From positions 1 to 14,502 of the forward strand of contig CAJUPS010000081.1 in NCBI GenBank assembly GCA_910588045.1: a stretch of 14,502 nucleotides of DNA, in the 5' to 3' direction. Positions 6,996 to 14,502 of this stretch are shown in pieces (positions within the stretch are counted from its first letter, which is position 1; each line of letters opens with the position of its first letter). Source of the DNA: an uncultured Oscillospiraceae bacterium. GTDB taxonomy: Bacteria; Bacillota; Clostridia; Oscillospirales; Oscillospiraceae. The notes below the pieces were generated by a model. The model was not told the DNA's origin. It searched no databases and saw only the letters and a program-made list of their open reading frames with translations. A program made the translations under genes and the position numbers.

Positions 6996-9900
6996 ATGAG
7001 AAGACGAAACAGATGGCTGGCGGCGCTGCTGGCGATGGCGCTGGCACTCTCCCTGTGGACACCGGCGGCGCAGGCCGCCGCCGGTGGCGTCACGGGGAGC
7101 ATCTCCGCCACGGTGCGCATCGACTACGACCAGACCCTGACCGCGCTGCGGGAGCGGCAGGTCCAGGCGGAGCTGTTCCAGGGGGACGTCTCCCTGGGTA
7201 CGGTGGACCTGACGAGAGCCGGTGGGCAGAGCCTGCGGGGAGGCTACACCGCCACGGTGAAGCTCAGGGACACCGCAGGGGGAGCGCCGACCGGGGAGTG
7301 GCCCGGTTTCCTGGACTTCTCCGTGGACGGACTGCCCCAGGGGAGCTACGCCGTCCGGTTTACCGGGCGGGGCTACGTCCCCTGCCGGGAGGACGTCGCC
7401 CTGGGCGCCTACGCCCGCCACATCATCGTGGGCACGGGGGACGCCTCCTTCTCCCTGGGGGACTGCAACGGCGACGGAAGAGTGGACGGCCGGGACCGGG
7501 CGCTGCTCTCCGAAGCCCTGGGCTCCGGGGCGGCGGAGGACCTGGCGCAGTTTGACCTCAACGGCGACGGCGTTGTGGATATTATCGACCTGGCCTACGT
7601 CAACCGGCAGATCGATGCCAGGGGCGGTGCCCAGCTGCTGGAGACCACCCTGCTCTCCCCGCCGGTGGACCTGGACGGCCTGACCGCCTCCCTGGCGGCG
7701 CAGGGGGTTACGGTGGGCTCTGGAAATCTGGCGGACCTGTTTCAGACCGGCGGGGGCGCGGTCACCCTCCACCCCAACGGGGCGGGGGAGATCGTGCTGC
7801 CCATCCCCTTTCAGCAGGCTGTGGAGCTGGAGGAACTGACCATCGTCTCCGCCGCCTTCGCCCCCATCCTGGCGGGCGTGGTGGAGGTGGAGGACGAGAG
7901 CGGGCAGACCTTCCGCTACCCATTTGACAACACCCTTCCGGCGGGGGTCTACGCCCTGAGCGTCCAGGAGGGGAGCAATGTGATCACGGTGGACCTGGGC
8001 CGCCGGGTGGCGGTGAAGAAGATCACCATCACCGTCACGAAGACGGAGACCGGCTCCGTCACCGTGGAGTCCATCCGGTTCCTCAAGGAGATGGTCCCCG
8101 TGGACCCGTCGGCCGCCGAGAGCCAGGTGACGGGCCTCACCGCCGAGGCGGGCAGCGAGCGGGTGAGCCTGAAGTGGAACGCCCTGCCCAACATCTCCGG
8201 CTATGTGGTGAGCTGGTGGCCCGAGGCCGCCCCCGAGCTGGTGCAGAAGCGCACCGTGGAGGTCAACCGGGCGGAGATCTCCGGGCTGGAGAACCTGGTG
8301 GCCTATCAGTTCACCGTGACCGCCGTGGACGGAGCCTGGAGCGGCAAGCCCTCCGAGGCCGTCACCGCCACGCCCCAGCCGGCCGGTGCACCCCCCGCGC
8401 TGGATATGGCCGCCGTCACCGCCCTGGACGGGGCCCTGCGGCTGAGTTGGAAGGCGTCCAAGGGCGCGACTTACTACGAGGTCTACTACACAAGCCAGCC
8501 CAATGCCCCCCTGGGGAGCTATGTCCGCTTCGGCGGGGCGCTCACCGCAACCAGCGTTACCATTTCGGGGCTGGTGAACGATACCACCTACTACCTCTAC
8601 ATCATCGCTGGAAACAACGCGGGCCGCAGCGGGGCCTCCCGGATCTCCAGCGGCACCCCCAAGGCCGTGGACTACAGCCGCCCCGCCGGGATTCCCACCC
8701 GGGGCGTACTGGATTGGCGGGACTTCGCCTCCATCCGGCTGGCGGACCCGAACAACTGGCTGCGCGGCGAGTATACGGTCTTTGACCCTGCCTACATGGC
8801 CGACGGGGACTACCGCACCCACTGGACTGCCCGGGACTGGTACTACAACGAGCACGTCGTCGTCACCTTCCGGGAACCCCAGGACCTGTGCGCCGCCATC
8901 TGGGTGCCCCGCCTGGACGGGACCTATGCCTCCGACCTGCGGGCCTACAGCGTCCAGGTGTGGTACGCCGGGGAGAACCTGAGCGGACCCGGGCACCTGG
9001 TGACCGGGGGCGTGGACCGGGGGGCGCTGGGGAACGACAACGACATGCAGACCTGGCCCGCCATCCGGGGGAACCCGGCGGTGACCAAGTTTGCCGCCAT
9101 GCCCTTCGAGCCGCAGCGGAACGTCATCCAGGTCAGCGTGGCCGCCGAGCAGAGGGGGTACAGCCTGGTCTCCCTCAGCGAACTGATGTTCCTCAAGTAC
9201 GACGAGGAGCACCGGCTGGCCGACGACATCGGCGCACTGTTCTCCGATCCCCTGCGGACCGCTTTGGCCCCCGGGGTGGACCTGGCGCGGATCAACGCGC
9301 TCCAGGCGCGTCTGGACGGCGGAGAGCGGGACTACTGCATGGAACCCGACGCCCTGGCCGACGAGCTGGCCCTGGCCAGGGAGCTCCTGAACACAGGCCG
9401 CAGCTCCGGGGTGGTTGTCAGCGGCGTCCGCTCCATCAGCGGCGCGGGAACGCTCAACTATGGGCAGGGTGGCAGCGTCCTCCAGCCCCTGGGCGTCGCC
9501 GCGGCGGCGGGACAGGAGATCACCGTCTATGTCTCCGGCATCCCCGACGGGGAGAAGGTGGAGATTTTCGCCACCCAGTTCAACGCCGAGGCCAACACCT
9601 GGTCCGCGTCCATGGGGACGCTGGCGAACGGCAGGAATGTGCTGACCATCCCCCAAATCGGCAGTCAGAACACCCCGAGGGGCGGCAGTCTGTACATTAC
9701 CTACAGCGGCAGCGCACCACAGAACATCCGGCTCCACGTCCGCCGGGCGGTGGACATCCCCGTGCTGGAGCTGACGGGCTGGAGCACGATGGGCGAGGCG
9801 GCCCGGACCGCCGCCATTGACGCCTACCTGGCCGAGCTGGACGCCTACGCGCCCGCCGGGACGGGGCGGCAGGACGACTGGCGCAACGTCACGGAGATCG

Positions 9901-11852
9901 CGACGCCCTCCGTCCTGCTGAGTCTGCCCGCCCAGGCGGTGCACGGCGCACTGAAGGGGAACCGGACGGAACAGCTCACCAACGCCGTGCTGGCCTGGGA
10001 GCAGGTCATGGAGATCTGCCGGACGGTCCAGGGCATCCCGGGACCCATCCAGGTCCGGCAGAATATCCGGTGTATGCAGATGTTCTCCGGGGCCTTCATG
10101 TATGCCGCCGGAAACCACGTGGGCATCGGCTACGGCTCCTGCGGCGGTATGGTGGGCGGCGCACCGGTGACCGGCGCCGTGACGGAGAGCAACCGCCTCT
10201 TCGGCTGGGGCATCGCCCACGAGATCGGACACAACATGGACAAGCTGGGGAAGGCGGAGATCACCAACAACATCTACTCCCTGGCCGTCCAGACCTTTGA
10301 CGGCGGGGCCAACATCCTGCCCTCCCGGCTGGAGAAGAGCGGGAAGTACGCCGCCATCTTCAACAAGACCGCCCAGTCCCTCCCCGGCGCTTCCGGCGAC
10401 GTGTTCGTCCAGCTGGGGATGTACTGGCAGCTCCACTTGGCCTACGACGGCGGGGAGAAACCCCTGGAGTTCTACAGCAAGTTCTTCACCGCGTGGAAGG
10501 CGGGCTCGTACTTCGCCGGGGCTGCCTCCTACGACGACAAGGTGGCCCGGACCGCCGCCGGGGTGACGGGATGTGATCTGACGGAGTTCTTCACCCACTG
10601 GGGCATGGAGCTCAGTCAGGAGACCAAGGAGATTCTCTCCAAGCTGACCAAGGAGGACCGTGCGGTCTGGTATCTCAACGACCAGAGCCGCCGGGAGCGT
10701 CTGGCGGGGACCGCCCGGGCGACGGGCACCGTGAGCGCCGCGGCGGAGAAAACCGGGGACCAGGAGATTACGCTTACCTTCTCCACCAAAGTCACCAACG
10801 GCGGGGAGGTGCTGGGGTATGAGATTTTCCGTGAAAATACGCCTATCGCCTTTACCACCGGGGGAACCTATACCGACTTCATCGGCTCTGGGAACAATCG
10901 GACCTATGCGTACACCGTTCGGGCTTACGACTGCCTGGGGTATCCCATCGACAGCACGAAAACGGAGGGCATCCGGGTGGCCTACGACCTGCTGGTGGAC
11001 AGCAAGGAGTACAAGATCAGCCGCATCGGGGACGTGGTGACGTTCACCATGGACAAGCCCACCGCCGTGTCCGGCCTGCGCCTGCCTGCGTCGGCGATGA
11101 CCGGCGGGGCCGTCCGGGTGACCGTGACGGACGAGTCCAAGAAGACCACCGAGGTCTACAGCGGGACGCTGTCCGCCGAGAGCAACCGGGCCGACGGGGA
11201 CGACCGGTTTATCGCCTACTTCCATCTGGCCGGGGATACCTCGGACAACGAGCGGATCGGCACGTATCAGGCCGTTTCCGTCACCGTCACCGGCGTCCCA
11301 GAGGGGATCGGCAATGAGGACATCCGGCTGGTGAGCTACGCGGGGGACGACATCAGCTTCCTCAGCGACAGCGCCACCATGGGTAAGCTGGCCGAAGCGT
11401 ATACCTACGACACGCCGGAGGGCAAGGAGACCATCCCGGCGGGCACCCTGGTCATCGTCGGGCGGTTCCAGGGCGACCCGATGTACAACACCGTGCGCAT
11501 CACCGGGAAATTCCCCGCCTCCGACCTGAAGGGCGGCGAGGGCGAGCCCGCCGGACTGGTGGAGGAGACCCTGCCCGGCGAGGTGCTCTTATTCGCCGAG
11601 GAGCAGGAGGACGACCGGTACGGCACCATCAGCAAGGGACTCTTCCTGTTCATCCCCAAGGTGCAGGAGGAGACCGGGACGGCTTCCTGCGGCGGGGAGA
11701 TCAAGCTGCCCGCCAGCATCCGGGCGGAGCTGTGGCGCACCGTGAAGCCCGACAGCAGCGAGGGCACCCGGTGCACCTCCCGGACCCTGTGGATCAGCTG
11801 CCCCGGCGGGAACGACCTGCCCCTGGTGGTGCTGAAAGGAGGCGGACAATGA
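6996..11852 (+). CDS. Secreted M60-family (enhancin-like) metallopeptidase with dockerin, Fn3 and F5/8C-like domains
   Basis: A 1618-residue secreted protein. Order of parts: signal peptide 1-28 (RRRNRW, hydrophobic core, AQA cut site); short N-terminal domain to about 150; type I dockerin about 155-207 with two calcium loops, DCNGDGRVD (156-164) and DLNGDGVVD (187-195); beta-sandwich-like region about 213-370; two fibronectin III domains, about 377-459 and 468-556; discoidin/F5/8C-like, probably sugar-binding region about 561-737; helical linker to about 805; M60 accessory and catalytic regions about 810-1238; Fn3-like about 1239-1325; C-terminal region of unknown type. The zinc site is HEIGH (1075-1079), with Glu1088 before ITNNIYS as likely third ligand. 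M60 enzymes cleave mucin-type glycoproteins. There is no LPXTG or SLH, so the dockerin is the only visible means of retention. RBS is AGGAGG (6985-6990). Confidence 0.93.
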   Translation: MRRRNRWLAALLAMALALSLWTPAAQAAAGGVTGSISATVRIDYDQTLTALRERQVQAELFQGDVSLGTVDLTRAGGQSLRGGYTATVKLRDTAGGAPTGEWPGFLDFSVDGLPQGSYAVRFTGRGYVPCREDVALGAYARHIIVGTGDASFSLGDCNGDGRVDGRDRALLSEALGSGAAEDLAQFDLNGDGVVDIIDLAYVNRQIDARGGAQLLETTLLSPPVDLDGLTASLAAQGVTVGSGNLADLFQTGGGAVTLHPNGAGEIVLPIPFQQAVELEELTIVSAAFAPILAGVVEVEDESGQTFRYPFDNTLPAGVYALSVQEGSNVITVDLGRRVAVKKITITVTKTETGSVTVESIRFLKEMVPVDPSAAESQVTGLTAEAGSERVSLKWNALPNISGYVVSWWPEAAPELVQKRTVEVNRAEISGLENLVAYQFTVTAVDGAWSGKPSEAVTATPQPAGAPPALDMAAVTALDGALRLSWKASKGATYYEVYYTSQPNAPLGSYVRFGGALTATSVTISGLVNDTTYYLYIIAGNNAGRSGASRISSGTPKAVDYSRPAGIPTRGVLDWRDFASIRLADPNNWLRGEYTVFDPAYMADGDYRTHWTARDWYYNEHVVVTFREPQDLCAAIWVPRLDGTYASDLRAYSVQVWYAGENLSGPGHLVTGGVDRGALGNDNDMQTWPAIRGNPAVTKFAAMPFEPQRNVIQVSVAAEQRGYSLVSLSELMFLKYDEEHRLADDIGALFSDPLRTALAPGVDLARINALQARLDGGERDYCMEPDALADELALARELLNTGRSSGVVVSGVRSISGAGTLNYGQGGSVLQPLGVAAAAGQEITVYVSGIPDGEKVEIFATQFNAEANTWSASMGTLANGRNVLTIPQIGSQNTPRGGSLYITYSGSAPQNIRLHVRRAVDIPVLELTGWSTMGEAARTAAIDAYLAELDAYAPAGTGRQDDWRNVTEIATPSVLLSLPAQAVHGALKGNRTEQLTNAVLAWEQVMEICRTVQGIPGPIQVRQNIRCMQMFSGAFMYAAGNHVGIGYGSCGGMVGGAPVTGAVTESNRLFGWGIAHEIGHNMDKLGKAEITNNIYSLAVQTFDGGANILPSRLEKSGKYAAIFNKTAQSLPGASGDVFVQLGMYWQLHLAYDGGEKPLEFYSKFFTAWKAGSYFAGAASYDDKVARTAAGVTGCDLTEFFTHWGMELSQETKEILSKLTKEDRAVWYLNDQSRRERLAGTARATGTVSAAAEKTGDQEITLTFSTKVTNGGEVLGYEIFRENTPIAFTTGGTYTDFIGSGNNRTYAYTVRAYDCLGYPIDSTKTEGIRVAYDLLVDSKEYKISRIGDVVTFTMDKPTAVSGLRLPASAMTGGAVRVTVTDESKKTTEVYSGTLSAESNRADGDDRFIAYFHLAGDTSDNERIGTYQAVSVTVTGVPEGIGNEDIRLVSYAGDDISFLSDSATMGKLAEAYTYDTPEGKETIPAGTLVIVGRFQGDPMYNTVRITGKFPASDLKGGEGEPAGLVEETLPGEVLLFAEEQEDDRYGTISKGLFLFIPKVQEETGTASCGGEIKLPASIRAELWRTVKPDSSEGTRCTSRTLWISCPGGNDLPLVVLKGGGQ

Positions 11853-12901
11853 TGCGGAAACGGATTTCTTCTATCGTACTGGCCGCGGCGCTGCTCCTGG
11901 CCGCGCTCCCCGCCGCGCTGGCGGCGGGGAGGCCCGCCCTGTTCTGCGAGCTGGAGGAGGGCGGCGGGGCCGTCCTCTCCCTGGAGGACGCCGGGCGGGA
12001 CATCTACGGCGTGCAGCTGGAGCTGAAGCTGGCGGGGGAGTACCCGGGCTGTGTTTTCACCCCCGACTCCCGGACGGCCTACGCGCCGGACTGCTCTTCC
12101 CAGGTGTTCCGGGGGGAGACCTGGGTGACGGTCTACCTCACCGACCGCTCCCCCATGGAGGAGGACGGATACCTGCCCCTGGGCGTGCTGGACACCGGTG
12201 CGCCGGGGGATGCGTGGCCGGACACGGCCCGGGTGACGCTGCTGAATGAAAAGCTCCGGCCCGTGGCCAGTGCGCTGACCGTGCCGGTCACCGTGCTCTC
12301 CGCGCCGTCACGAGAGCCCCAGACGCCGAGCGAGCCGTCCCTGCCTGCGGAGGATCTGCCCTTTACCGACGTGAGACCCGGGGACTGGTTTTATGGGGCG
12401 GTGCAGTATGTCTACGGGAAAAACATCATGCAGGGGGTGACGCCCAGCACCTTTGACCCCTACACCGGGGCCAGCCGGGCAATGATCGTGACCATCCTCC
12501 ACCGGCTGGAGGGCGAACCCGCCGCCCTGCCCGCCGGGTTCACCGACGTGGACAGCGGGGCGTACTACGCCGCGCCGGTGGCCTGGGCCGCCGGGAACGG
12601 CATCGTCAACGGGTACTCCACGGAGCTCTTCCGGCCCGGGGAGGCCATCACCCGGGAGCAGCTGGCGGCCATCCTGTACCGCTACGCCCAGTGGAAGGGC
12701 CTGGACGTCTCCCGCCGGGGGGATCTGGGCATCTTCCCGGACCGGGGGGCCCTGTCCCCCTATGCCGTGGAGGCCGTGGGCTGGGCGGCGGCCGAGGGAC
12801 TGATCAACGGCGTGAACGGGATGCTGGACCCCGGCGGCACGGCCAACCGCGCCCAGACCGCCGCCATCCTCCAGCGGCTCAGTGAAAGCGTGTTGAAATG
12901 A
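11849..12901 (+). CDS. Secreted SLH-domain anchor protein with a cohesin-like N-terminal domain
   Basis: A 350-residue exported wall protein. A signal peptide covers 1-27 (MMRKRISS, Leu/Ala core, ALA). Residues 28-150 are a beta-rich domain, then a Pro/Ser linker (151-171), then three SLH motifs: 172-223 (FTDVRPGDWFY..., SRAM), 231-283 (FTDVDSGAYYA..., TREQ) and 293-346 (FPDRGALSPYA..., NRAQ). SLH triplets bind secondary wall polymers. The N-terminal domain has IYGVQLELKL near its start and EEDGYLPLGVLD followed by ARVTL later, an order seen in cohesins, but this is pattern reading only. I start at 11849, where ATGA overlaps the M60 stop; AAAGGAGG at 11835-11842 fits. The second ATG at 11852 is also possible. 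Coupling to the dockerin-bearing M60 gene suggests it anchors that enzyme. Confidence 0.88.
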   Translation: MMRKRISSIVLAAALLLAALPAALAAGRPALFCELEEGGGAVLSLEDAGRDIYGVQLELKLAGEYPGCVFTPDSRTAYAPDCSSQVFRGETWVTVYLTDRSPMEEDGYLPLGVLDTGAPGDAWPDTARVTLLNEKLRPVASALTVPVTVLSAPSREPQTPSEPSLPAEDLPFTDVRPGDWFYGAVQYVYGKNIMQGVTPSTFDPYTGASRAMIVTILHRLEGEPAALPAGFTDVDSGAYYAAPVAWAAGNGIVNGYSTELFRPGEAITREQLAAILYRYAQWKGLDVSRRGDLGIFPDRGALSPYAVEAVGWAAAEGLINGVNGMLDPGGTANRAQTAAILQRLSESVLK

Positions 12902-13302
12902 TCATAGCGGCATGTATCGACGACCGGGGCGGGATGCTCTTCAACCGCCGCAGGCAGAGTCAGGACCGTTTGCTGCGGCAGGACCTGCTTGCGGAGGCCG
13001 GGGGGAGGCCGGTCTGGATGAACGGCTACTCCGCCAGGCTGTTTGCGGACGCGCCGGGGGACCTCCGCTGTGCGGAGGACTTCCCCCGCCGGGCGGGAGC
13101 GGGGGAACTGTGCTTCTTTGAGGACGTGGACCCCGCGCCGTATCTGGCGGAGGCAGAGGGGGTGCTCCTCTACCGCTGGAACCGCCGCTATCCCGCCGAC
13201 CGGTACTTTCCCCTGCCCTTGGAGGGCTGGCATCTGGTGCGGCAGGAGGAGTTCGCCGGGTCCAGCCACGAGAAGATCACAAAGGAGGTCTACACCCGAT
13301 GA
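12898..13302 (+). CDS. Conserved-looking 134-residue protein of unknown function
   Basis: A small protein beginning MIIAACIDDRGGMLFN and ending FAGSSHEKITKEVYTR, with no signal peptide or membrane segment. I recall similar short proteins in Clostridia that share the RRQSQDR, WMN-YS and RWNRRYPADRYF patches and sit beside an endonuclease gene; that is memory, not a search. It is rich in Arg and aromatic residues. Its ATG (12898) overlaps the SLH gene's stop as ATGA, and its own stop overlaps the nuclease start in the same way, so its translation is locked to both. A role linked to the nuclease, such as an immunity, cofactor or regulatory protein, is possible but unproven. Confidence 0.78.
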   Translation: MIIAACIDDRGGMLFNRRRQSQDRLLRQDLLAEAGGRPVWMNGYSARLFADAPGDLRCAEDFPRRAGAGELCFFEDVDPAPYLAEAEGVLLYRWNRRYPADRYFPLPLEGWHLVRQEEFAGSSHEKITKEVYTR

Positions 13303-14183
13303 AAAAGAGAACCTTCGGGGTCCTTCTGCTGGTGCTCCTGCTGCTCTGCGCCGTGTACGTCATCCGGCAGCAGGAGAACCAGGCGCAGCATATCCAGTCC
13401 GTCCCGGCGGTCTATCTGGACAGCATCCCGGATTACGCAGGGCAGCCCTACGTGGCCATCAACGGCAACGAGCCCTCCTTCCTGGACGGGGAGATGACCA
13501 CCAGCTCCTATGAGGTCTACAGCCCTCTCGACGAGCTGGGCCGCTGCGGCGCGGCCTCCGCCTGCGTGGGGACGGACCTGATGCCCACGGAGGACCGGGG
13601 CTCCATCGGACAGGTGAAGCCCACGGGCTGGCAGACGGTGAAGTACGACTGCGTGGACGGGAAGTACCTCTACAACCGCTGCCACCTCATCGGCTATCAG
13701 CTCACCGGGGAGAACGCCAACAAGCAGAACCTGATTACCGGGACCCGGTATCTCAACGTGGAGGGGATGCTGCCCTTCGAGAACATGGTGGCGGACTACG
13801 TCAAGGAGACGGACAACCACGTGCTCTACAGGGTGTGCCCCGTCTACGAGGGGGACAACCTGGTGGCCGGAGGCGTCACCATGGAGGCCAGGAGCGTGGA
13901 GGACAACGGCGAGGGCGTCAGCTTCCACGTCTACGTCTATAACGTCCAGCCCGGGGTGGAGATCGACTACGCCACCGGCGAGAGCTGGCTGGAGGGGACA
14001 GAGCGCCCCGATGGGACGGAACCGGAGATAACGTATGTGCTCAACGTCAGCTCCAGGAAGTTCCATCTGCCCACCTGTTCCGGCGCCACCGGCATGAAGG
14101 CGGAGAACCGGGAGGAGAGCACCGCGTCCCGCAGTACGCTCATTGAGCAGGGCTATCAGCCCTGTGGGACTTGCAAGCCGTAA
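13299..14183 (+). CDS. Membrane-tethered DNA/RNA non-specific endonuclease (EndA/NUC-like)
   Basis: A 294-residue protein with an N-terminal hydrophobic segment (about 6-23), either a signal anchor or signal peptide. LLLLC is not a proper lipobox because Leu precedes the Cys. The nuclease core resembles beta-beta-alpha-metal nucleases: YNRCHLIGY (125-133) replaces the usual DRGH, with His129 as the likely general base. ENANKQNLITGT (138-149) and NVEGMLPFEN follow, with metal-binding Asn residues expected there. The C-terminal 45 residues carry His256, Cys260, Cys289 and Cys292, a small Ada-like zinc-binding pattern. Related extracellular nucleases digest DNA for nutrients or uptake. The gene overlaps the 134-residue ORF by 4 nt (ATGA). 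Confidence 0.88.
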   Translation: MKKRTFGVLLLVLLLLCAVYVIRQQENQAQHIQSVPAVYLDSIPDYAGQPYVAINGNEPSFLDGEMTTSSYEVYSPLDELGRCGAASACVGTDLMPTEDRGSIGQVKPTGWQTVKYDCVDGKYLYNRCHLIGYQLTGENANKQNLITGTRYLNVEGMLPFENMVADYVKETDNHVLYRVCPVYEGDNLVAGGVTMEARSVEDNGEGVSFHVYVYNVQPGVEIDYATGESWLEGTERPDGTEPEITYVLNVSSRKFHLPTCSGATGMKAENREESTASRSTLIEQGYQPCGTCKP

Positions 14184-14207
14184 GAACCTTTCAGAGGAGA
14201 AACACGA

Positions 14208-14502
14208 TTGGAGAGAACACAAGTGGTCCTTCCCGCCGGGGACATCCGGCGGCAGGAGGAATTTATCCGGCGGATCGCCGAACGGCACCAGCGGCGGGAC
14301 CACCCTCCGCTGGCTATGGTGGATACCTACGGGTGCCAGCAGAATGTGGCGGACAGCCAGCGTATCATGGGGATGCTGCGGGACATGGGCTGCGGCTTTA
14401 CCCGGGACCCCTACCAGGCGGACGTCATCGTCATCAACACCTGCGCCATCCGGGAGAACGCGGAGAAGAAGGTCTTCGGCGTGGTGGGCCAGCTGGTCCA
14501 CG
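14208..14502 (+). CDS. miaB: tRNA-2-methylthio-N6-dimethylallyladenosine synthase MiaB, 5' part
   Basis: The first 98 codons of a radical-SAM methylthiotransferase that adds the 2-methylthio group to i6A37 of tRNAs. The UPF0004 N-terminal domain is recognisable: MVDTYGCQQNVADSQ (Cys of the first Fe-S cluster motif), then ADVIVINTCAIRENAEKKVFG with the second Cys. The radical-SAM CxxxCxxC motif lies beyond the window edge. I place the start at TTG 14208, with AGAGGAG (14193-14199) 8 nt upstream; no in-frame ATG occurs before the conserved core except one at about 14317, which would cut into the domain. It starts 24 nt after the nuclease stop with no terminator between, so it may be co-transcribed. 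Confidence 0.93.
   Translation, partial: MERTQVVLPAGDIRRQEEFIRRIAERHQRRDHPPLAMVDTYGCQQNVADSQRIMGMLRDMGCGFTRDPYQADVIVINTCAIRENAEKKVFGVVGQLVH

Noticed and set aside
5466..11225. A 1919-codon stop-free frame on the minus strand opposite the Dabb, 352-aa and M60 genes
   Set aside because: It is codon-aligned with the sense genes, all in one frame, and stays open because GC-rich coding avoids TTA, CTA and TCA codons. The translation is low-complexity (Gly/His/Pro/Val/Asp-rich), has no domain, and would run through the two-way terminator.
1..14502. CRISPR array, tRNA, rRNA or insertion sequence
   Set aside because: I found no regularly spaced direct repeats, no cloverleaf or rRNA segments, and no transposase-like ORF or matching terminal repeats on either strand.

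Overview
The window is GC-rich, densely coded bacterial DNA. Clostridial-type expression signals (AAAGGAGG ribosome binding sites, TTGnnn/TATAAT promoters, U-tract terminators), a purine-pathway ZTP riboswitch, an SLH-anchored surface protein, a dockerin and an M60 mucin-type peptidase point to a gut Firmicute. My best guess is the Oscillospiraceae (Flavonifractor/Pseudoflavonifractor/Lawsonibacter-like). That assignment is inferred from gene content and composition, not from a search.

Layout. (1) 1-117: a cluster of hairpins, ending in the purE terminator. (2) 118-612, minus strand: purE, preceded at about 672-738 by a ZTP (pfl) riboswitch whose 3' end overlaps an intrinsic terminator. (3) 741-1092: a regulatory region with a weak purE promoter candidate on the minus strand and a plus-strand promoter. 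The plus-strand leader carries a 21-codon ORF (955-1020) and a strong terminator (1026-1075) directly before carA. (4) 1093-5365: carA and carB, overlapping by 8 nt, which make carbamoyl phosphate for pyrimidine and arginine synthesis. (5) 5366-5636: an intergenic stretch with a 19-bp two-way terminator and then a new promoter. (6) 5637-14502, plus strand: a tightly packed run of genes. They are a Dabb-domain protein, an unrecognised 352-residue protein, a 1618-residue secreted M60-type metallopeptidase with a dockerin, a 350-residue secreted SLH protein, an unrecognised 134-residue protein, a membrane-tethered DNA/RNA non-specific endonuclease, and the 5' end of miaB.

How the parts fit. The left half is nucleotide biosynthesis with two RNA-level switches facing away from each other: a ZTP sensor for purE and a probable transcription attenuator for carAB. 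The right half contains a cell-surface module. The M60 protein has a dockerin but no visible wall anchor. The gene immediately downstream, translationally coupled to it (ATGA overlap), encodes a signal peptide, a roughly 120-residue beta-rich domain whose sequence pattern resembles a cohesin, and three SLH motifs. The most interesting reading is a self-contained, two-gene 'mini-cellulosome' that docks a mucin/glycoprotein peptidase onto the cell wall. The dockerin, SLH and HEIGH calls are visible in the sequence; the cohesin call and the pairing are inference.
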